From positions 7,502,001 to 7,566,000 of the forward strand of contig JAULSN010000001.1 in assembly GCA_033439765.1 (NCBI GenBank): a stretch of 64,000 nt of DNA, read 5' to 3'. Of this stretch, positions 57,464 to 64,000 are shown piece by piece. A program made the translations under genes and the position numbers. The stretch comes from Lasiosphaeria ovina (Eukaryota; Ascomycota; Sordariomycetes; Sordariales; Lasiosphaeriaceae). Every line of letters starts with the position of its first letter. Position 1 is the first letter of the stretch. The notes under the pieces were generated by a model. It was given only the letters and a program-made list of their open reading frames with translations. It was not told the origin of the DNA and ran no database searches.

Positions 57464-58773
57464 ATGCCTTTCAACACAGAGCTGACGCGCCGGCTCGGCA
57501 TCGCTGGTACGTACCTCCGAAAGCATCCCGATATTTTCTTCACCTGCCGTTCCGCTCAACGGGCCGGCCACTCTGTTAGGAGGATGGAGCTTTTATTATA
57601 ACAATGCGTGGCATAAAATATGCATTCACTAACATGTGAAATATAACAGTGCCTGTCGTGCAGGGTGGCATGCAAGTGAGTTGGCCACCGACTCTCCACA
57701 ACTTCATGGTCTTACTGGCTGCTAACCTGTCCACCTCATCAATCAGCATGTGGGCTACGCTGAGATGGCGAGTGCCGTGTCGAATGCGGGCGGCCTAGGC
57801 ATCATCACGGCGCTGATCTTCCCCGACCCCGAGGGGTTGCGCCAGGAGATTCGCAAGTGCCGGAAGCTGACCAGCAAGCCGTTCGGCGTCAACATCACCC
57901 TGCTCCCCGCGCTGGTGCCCCCCAACTACGACGCCTACGCCCAGGTCGTCATTAACGAGGGCGTCAAGATCATCGAGACGGCCGGCAACTCGCCCGGCCC
58001 CGTCATCTCCAAGCTCAAGAAGGCCGGCTGCATTGTGCTCCACAAGTGCACCACCATCAGGCACGCCGAGTCCGCAGTGAAGCTGGGAGTCGACTTTTTG
58101 AGCATTGACGGCTTCGAGTGCGCTGGGTACGTTTATTGTGACGTTTGATGACATCATCCCTACCATCCAACTCGTTTATAACACTTGACAGGACTGACCT
58201 CTTGTCTTACACCACTACAGCCACGTTGGTGAATCAGACATCACCAACTTCATCCTGCTGAGCAAGGCGCGGCAGACGCTCGAGGTGCCTTTTATCGCGT
58301 CGGGCGGTTTCGCCGACGGGCAGGGGCTGGCGGCGGCGCTGTGCCTGGGGGCGTGCGGCATTAACATGGGCACGCGGTTCCTGTGCACGGTCGAGAGCCC
58401 GATCCACATCAAGATCAAGGAGGAGATTGTGCGGGCGCAGGAGACGGACACGGCGCTGCTGCTGCGGCGTTGGCGCAACACGACGCGCCTGTACCGCAAC
58501 AAGGTGACGGAGCAGGCGCTCAAGATCGAGCAGGAGAGCACCACGGGCGAGTTCTCCGAGATCGCGCCCTACGTGAGCGGCAAGCGCGGCCGCGAGGTGT
58601 TCCTCAACGGCGACCCCGAGTACGGCGTCTGGACGGCCGGGCAGGTCATCGGGCTCATCCACGACATCCCCACGTGCAAGGACCTCATCGCGCGCATCGA
58701 GAAGGAGGCCGAGGCCACCCTGACGGAGAAGACGGGGCTGTACGCCCCGGCTGCCCCTTCGGCAAAGTTATAG
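57464..58773 (+). CDS. Nitronate monooxygenase (2-nitropropane dioxygenase family), 333 aa
   Basis: Model: join(57464..57506, 57650..57675, 57747..58126, 58221..58773). The second exon is only 26 nt and encodes PVVQGGMQ; its flanks have good splice sites (branch CACTAAC before it, donor GTGAGT after it) and removing it would destroy the FMN site. The TIM-barrel flavoenzyme oxidises alkyl nitronates using FMN and O2. Seen motifs: PVVQGGMQHVGYAEMASAVS (16-35) with NAGGLGIIT, NITLLPALVPPNYDAY, VDFLSIDGFECAGHVGE with the probable catalytic His at 151, PFIASGGFADGQGLAAAL, and GINMGTRFL (phosphate-binding loop). The length fits the class I fungal enzymes. It is likely soluble; no signal peptide and no C-terminal SKL (it ends SAKL). 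Confidence 0.93.
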
Positions 58774-59628
58774 CGCTGTCAAGGGTGATTTTGTATATTT
58801 ATTGTCGGCGTCGGTCTATTGCATACCTCGGTACATTACATAGCTCATTTCTATCAGGACTCTGGTGACACCTTTTCGTTTCAGTCTCTCTACTTGATCA
58901 GATCCGCGAGCCGAGTCTAACTTGAAGTGTGATATCAGGCCAGGAATTTCTTTTAGATTCACTATTAGAATCAAATTCATTGTTAGAATCAAATTTATGG
59001 AGTGAGCAAGAAGAAATATATGTCGACTGCATTGCTCATCGTGCAAGTCGAGGTAACGAAGTGGGTGAAGTGGCTCACATACCCACCTCTAACCCTATCC
59101 CAAGCGTACCCATGACTCGAAATTGGCATCGAGTGGTCAGCTGATCGACCCCTGTAAACGATGGCTCGGCTCAAAATGTAGCGGCTCAATCCCATGCCCG
59201 CCCGAGGCCTGCGCACCAGGGGGGAAGGGGACCTCGGCATGTGCTTCGTCTGCCGAGCGATGTCGTGCGGCATTGGCCTCCATCGCAGCCCACCACGGTG
59301 CCAGTAATTAGCGGGCTGGTTTTCTTTCACCATCAGCAGGCCATGATATTGTCGCTGTCCGTGCTGCTATTCCTACCGTTATCTTTTATTACCTTACAGT
59401 AGTATTCTAGTCTGTGATTGAGCAGAAACGGTACCTTGCATCCAACACAGGGCAACTGTAACTCCCCGACCTTTTGTGCTTACAACAACCCCTCGCCACG
59501 TTCCCCAACTAAAAAGTTCCCGGCCGAGGGATACCTAGATATCCGAATCCCCGCACGATCGCAACAGTTGCCGCCCGCAAGCAAGACCTAGATACCTAGA
59601 CACGAGAGACATAAGTCAATCGCCCATC
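58774..59628. other. Intergenic, promoter side of PEX11-like gene
   Basis: No gene seen. A short direct repeat of an AGAATCAAATTCAT-like unit occurs near 58965-58995. Confidence 0.55.
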
Positions 59629-60416
59629 ATGGTCGCCGACGCAGTCGTCTACCACCCGGCGGTGTCGCACTACCTCAAGTTCGTGGCGACGACGGTGGGG
59701 CGTGACAAGCTGCTGCGCACGATCCAGTACTTTGCGCGCTTCTACGCGTGGTACCTGCTGCGGACGAACCGGCCGGCGGCGGCGGTGCAGCCGTGGGAGG
59801 CGGTCAAGAAGCAGTTCGGGCTGGTGCGCAAGGTGCTGCGCGCGGGCAAGAACGTCGAGCACTTCAAGGCGGCCGCCGTGGCCGCCGACGCCCGCAACAT
59901 GGACCCCGTGCTGCGCTACGCCGCCGTCGGCCGCCAGCTCGGCTACGCCGGCTACCTCACCTTCGACCTCGCCACCCTGCTCGACACGCTCGGCGTCCGC
60001 AAGTCGCCCGCCACCAAGCGCTTCCAGCGCGAGGCCTTCCGCTTCTGGGCCATGGGCCTCGCCTGCAGCGTCGTCGCCCAGACCTACACGCTGTACCGGC
60101 TGCGCCAGCGCGAGGCGCGCGTCGACCGCAAGGAGGGCGAGGGTGTGGTTGAGAGCAAGCGCATTGTGCTGTGAGTTTTTGTTCATTCCCTTTTTGTCTT
60201 CGTCGTTCCCCTCGCTCATACGGCCTGCTAACCGGATGTGTCTATCTACATAGGGAGCGCGCTGCGAGCCGGCTCCAGCTTACGTCCGATCTCTGCGACC
60301 TGGCGGTCCCGCTCTCGGCCCTGAACTGGGTCGGCTTCGACGACGGCTTCATCGGCCTGGCCGGCACGCTGAGCAGTTTGATTGGGCTTTACTCTCAATG
60401 GAAGAAGACGGCATGA
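59629..60416 (+). CDS. pex11: PEX11-like peroxisomal membrane protein, 234 aa
   Basis: Model: join(59629..60170, 60254..60416). The 83-nt intron has donor GTGAGT and acceptor CATAG, phase 2. PEX11 remodels and elongates the peroxisome membrane before fission. The family signature is clear: an N-terminal amphipathic region (HYLKFVATTVGRDKLLRTIQ, then YFARFYAWYL), FGLVRKVLRAGKNVEHFKAA, a central hydrophobic helix around YAAVGRQLGYAGYLTFDLAT, REAFRFWAMGLACSVVAQTY, and a C-terminal membrane segment WVGFDDGFIGLAGTLSSLIG followed by LYSQWKKTA. The length (about 235) is typical. The extremely GC-rich third codon positions of exon 1 produce long antisense frames that I discounted. Confidence 0.93.
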
Positions 60417-62567
60417 GCGCAGAGAAGGAGAGGAGAATGGTTCCAAATGGGCACAAGTACGAGGCAGACACCCCCGAAAACCGGGTTCGAAATAGAGAAG
60501 GGAAGCGATGATGCTGCGGAGATATGGTTCAGACCGATCAGAACTACCTTACGCTCGCTGGGATTTTAGATATGGCTTTTTCTTTCCTTCGTTTCGCGGT
60601 CATTGCTTGAACAGCCACCAGCCGTTTGTTTTGATACCTTGTTGTCCTACTTGCGCCATTGGAGCCACTTGTTGGTCATTGTCTTTCCAGATATCGTGTA
60701 CCTCTCGCATTTTACACCGCATATCGGTTGCTCTTGGTGTACTTGCCCCCTACGTCACACGAGAAGACAAACGAGTGTCATGACTGAAGCGTATTAGCTC
60801 TTTTCAGATATGAATGGCGTACCCGTTACGTGGTAGTTGTTGAAGTTTGATATACATGTGTGCCTATGCACAGATATATATATATATATATACCTAACAA
60901 TAAGGTGGTACGTGGGTGTTCTGGGGTCAAGCAAGCAATGGAACTTCTTCTGCAGCGATCCAAGTCTGAAGTCGTTGAACGATGGGACTGCCCCTTTGGC
61001 CCTACCCCCACCACCAAAGTTCCCAAAAGATGCAGGTTCGTAGGGGAATGACGACGACCCCACCATCCTTCCCACGGAGGTATTAGTACTCCGCGAGCTT
61101 GTTGCATACCGCAGAGCTCCATCGCCGTGGAGTGAAGCTGATCCCTTGTTGGGAATCGACCAGGGGTCGCAGGGCAGCGAACGGGGCGCTGTTTGTCGTC
61201 GTGTAATGGTACTGTACCTATGCATGCCTGCGGCGCGGCGATTAGATCGCCCGTTTGAGCTTCAAACCTGCCGCACGAGAAAAGACGCTTCACTCAGCCG
61301 GTCAGATTGGTTGTTACCTAGCATTTGGGAAGTGCAATTAAAGATCTGAGCTGAGAGGTTTCTCTTTTCTACGCAACACAACGGCCTGGGGCATTTGATA
61401 TTCCCATACTCACATTAGCTACTTTATACAGAATCTTACCATACCTTCCAAATATAAAGGGAGTATTTGTATTCAGTTTGTTGGTCCGCCGAACTATAGC
61501 CACCTACCCCCCCATTTGGATACACAGTCCCTAATCCGGACGACTAACGTCAACTAGCGCAGCAAACCAACAATGGAAGTGACGCACTCGAAAACCTGGA
61601 GAGAGGCTGGGAGAGGGTGTGGGGGGGGGCGGGCGCAGCTGGTTTCACCCCCCAAGCATTGTCTTTGCCCACCGTTTCACCGACAGATACCAACTCCATG
61701 ATGGGCAGCACGTTGAAGGCGGTAAGGAGATAGCAATGCCAACGAAGTGATGCTTACAAGTTGTCTGGGTCTCGTATATATGTACTGTACAGCACATACA
61801 TACAGTAGTGCCTGCCCTGCTAGTAATTTTACTGATTCGTCCATCCATTTGTGAGGGCTTCCAACCTGAGATTTTCTATGGAATTGGACAACAAGTCCCA
61901 CACCGAACAGTACTTGTAGTTGGTTCTCTTCCGCTCCTATGGAATATTCCACGTATTCCCTCCCTATCCCAACGCGCGCCACTGCCTTGCCCAGGAAAAT
62001 CTGCGATCCGGCTAGGTAGTGTACGGATGTCCCAATTCCGTCCGTGCATGTACATATGTACAGTACATACATCCTGGTAGCTCTAGTTGGTCCCTGGCAT
62101 GAAATCTGGCGTCTGAACTCTGAAGCTTCCCAGTTCCAAAGCCCACCTCGCCCTTTCCCTCCACATCGTCCCCCACTTCTCAGCCGTCGGATTCACAAGC
62201 TCTCCAGGTAGGAACTGTTCAAAGCCACAAAACCCGTCATCAAGTCTGGTTTGAGTCTCACACTCGGTACGCAAACAGCAAATACGAACGCCGTTTCACA
62301 TTGTCGCAATACTAGGTTGTCCCATGAAAGAACTTGAAGAGTATAGACAAAGGAGCATAAAAGAGAACGGCACCGGCGCCTGCCACGCGACCTAACAAAG
62401 CTTCTATCCGCCCTTGGGAAGCTTATTGTCGCGCGTTCCTGAGCTTCAACATCAGACGGCGCACCAGCAACGACGGCGCACCACAACACCCCCTACACGT
62501 CTCCCCAACCGCCAATTGGCTCACCACAACACGTCCTAGTTCTACCCTTCCCCCTCGGCCAGCAATT
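60417..62567. other. Intergenic, promoter side of type III PKS
   Basis: 2.1 kb, no gene seen. It holds a (TA)n run at about 60873-60892 and TGTAC/TACATA palindromes at about 61778-61805 and 62047-62071. Confidence 0.55.
60873..60892 (+). repeat. (AT)n dinucleotide repeat
   Basis: About ten AT units in non-coding DNA. Confidence 0.85.
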
Positions 62568-64000
62568 ATGGCTGCGCCAGCTGAGTTGGGAGAGCTGGGC
62601 CTCTCCATCGTCGGCCTGGGCAGCGAGTACCCGCCCTACTCGCTCAAGCCCGACGCCCTGGAGACGTTGGCCCGGAAGTACTACCCAGAGTCGCCGGCGT
62701 AAGCTTCCCTCTCCTCTCTCCGCCATGCATGCATGTAGCAAATATGGCTTGCTTGCTGGCTGGCTGGCTGGCTGACACTTGTCGACCGATAAACAACCAG
62801 CATGCTTAAGGTGCTCGCCATCAACCGCTACACGGGCATCGACTACCGGTCCTCGATCGGCACGGCCGACCACCCGCTGGTCAACCAGGACCATGCACCA
62901 AGCATTACCGAACTCCACAAGATATTCATGTCTGACGGAGTTCCATTAGCCATCGGCGCGGCGCGTAAAGCGCTAGCCGAGGCTCGCATCGAGCCCGCCC
63001 AAGTCACGCATGTGGTGTCGACAACGTGCACCAACTCGGCCAACCCGGGCTACGACCACTTTGTAGCCAAGGCGCTAGAGTTGGGTCCGGGGGTCGAAAA
63101 GGTGCTGCTGCACGGGTGCGGGTGCAGTGGAGGGCTGGCGGCGCTGCGGACGGCGGCGAACCTATGCCTAGGCCACGCCATGCGCGGCAAGCCGGCGCGG
63201 ATCCTAGTGGTGGCTCTCGAGGTCAGCACCTCCATGGTCCGCAGCGAACTCGACAGCATCAACGCGACGCAAGAGACGCGCATCGGCGTGGCCCTGTTCA
63301 GCGACTGCGGCAGCGCTGTGGTGCTGAGCAACGGCATCGCCGACCACAGCAACAGCACTGGCATTCCACCCCCCATATATGAGCTACTAGGCTGGGAACA
63401 CCGTGTCATCCCGGACACGGAGGAGGATCTCGGCTTCGACGTGGACCCGATCGGCTGGAAGGTGGTGCTTTCCCCACGGGTCCCCAAGCTTACGCAGGCA
63501 GTGCTCGCGCCAACCTACGCGGCCATGATGAACTCCCTTCCGCCGTTGCCGACGGCGTACCAGACTCCGGCCGACTTCGACTGGGCCATGCATCCCGGCG
63601 GGGCCACCATACTCACGGGCGCCGAGAAGGCCATGAACATCTCGCCCGAGCACATGCGCGCCAGCTACGACACGTACATCCGCCACGGCAACAGCAGCTC
63701 GGCCACCATCTTCAGCGTGCTGGACCGCCTGCGGTCCAAGGAAATGGACGAGCTAGCACCCGGGGGGCGGGTCCGCGACTTTGTCATCGGCTGCGCCTTT
63801 GGTCCCGGCATCACGGTTGAGATGTGCATGCTCAAGCGGAACATGGCGACCGGGGATAGTATCATCCTGTCTGGGCTGCAGACGCCGCCCGAAACAGAGA
63901 GCGAGGCAGGCAGCGGTCCGAGCGAAGACGGCATTGACGAGGACGAGGACGAGCAAAGGCCACACGACCCGAGCCAAGATGGTGCCGACGCTGCGAGGAG
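62568..64000 (+). CDS. Type III polyketide synthase, 3' partial
   Basis: Model: join(62568..62698, 62801..64000 and beyond). The intron has donor GTAAGC, branch GCTGAC inside a GGCT repeat, and acceptor ACCAG, phase 2. Chalcone-synthase-like enzymes extend acyl-CoA starters with malonyl-CoA to pyrones or resorcinols. The catalytic triad is readable: Cys152 in LHGCGCSGG, His308 in DWAMHPGG and Asn341 in RHGNSSSATIF. The C-terminal family signature FVIGCAFGPGITVEM (about 371-385) is also present. After residue about 400 an acidic tail begins (EDGIDEDEDEQ), longer than the usual end of the fold, and continues off the window. The starter unit cannot be read. No other secondary-metabolite tailoring gene is visible on the left side. 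Confidence 0.93.

Noticed and set aside
59596..60219. 207-codon antisense frame opposite the PEX11-like gene
   Set aside because: Product of extreme GC at third codon positions; the sense strand has the full PEX11 signature.

Overview
The window looks like a filamentous ascomycete (Pezizomycotina, most likely Sordariomycetes). Genes carry short GT-AG introns (46-175 nt) with GTAAGT-like donors and CTAAC/CTGAC branch sites, intergenic spacers are long, and coding DNA is GC-rich. The core genes are fungal: a four-RRM poly(A)-binding protein with an MLLE domain, a PEX11-like protein, mitochondrial uS7, a fungal nitronate monooxygenase and a type III polyketide synthase. Exon boundaries below were worked out by hand from splice signals and reading phase.

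Left flank (1-8 kb): the 3' part of a Roadblock/LAMTOR-like gene with a very long low-complexity loop, and two unrecognised, probably nuclear, proteins on the minus strand (712 and 663 aa).

Accessory region (about 8-32 kb): the most striking part. Two otherwise unrecognised gene families alternate. Family A (minus strand; A1 11783-12969, A2 17243-18322, A3 22654-24049, A4 29200-30471) carries a divergent retropepsin-like aspartic-protease fold. Only A4 keeps the Asp-Thr-Gly triad; all keep the mid-domain Pro-x-Gly element and the C-terminal (I/L)LG-type strand. Family B (plus strand; B1 15139-16375, B2 19798-20814, B3 26519-27205) shares a C-terminal helical motif, and B1 and B2 also share an N-terminal domain. 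A and B form three consecutive divergently transcribed pairs, followed by a lone A4 that overlaps the 3' end of a fungal Uma2/PD-(D/E)XK-like gene. A degenerate C2H2 zinc-finger relic and a tRNA-like fragment lie inside this region.

Core region (32-51 kb): pab1 (+), a 766-aa membrane protein (-), a 731-aa universal-stress-domain protein (-), mitochondrial ribosomal protein uS7m (-) and a 92-aa dsRNA-binding-domain protein (-).

Right flank (51-64 kb): about 5 kb with no supportable gene, a broken cysteine-rich CYSTM-like gene, nitronate monooxygenase, PEX11-like, and the 5' part of a type III polyketide synthase running off the end. These core genes look like independent housekeeping or metabolic units. 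Only the A/B array has the repeated architecture expected of a functional module.
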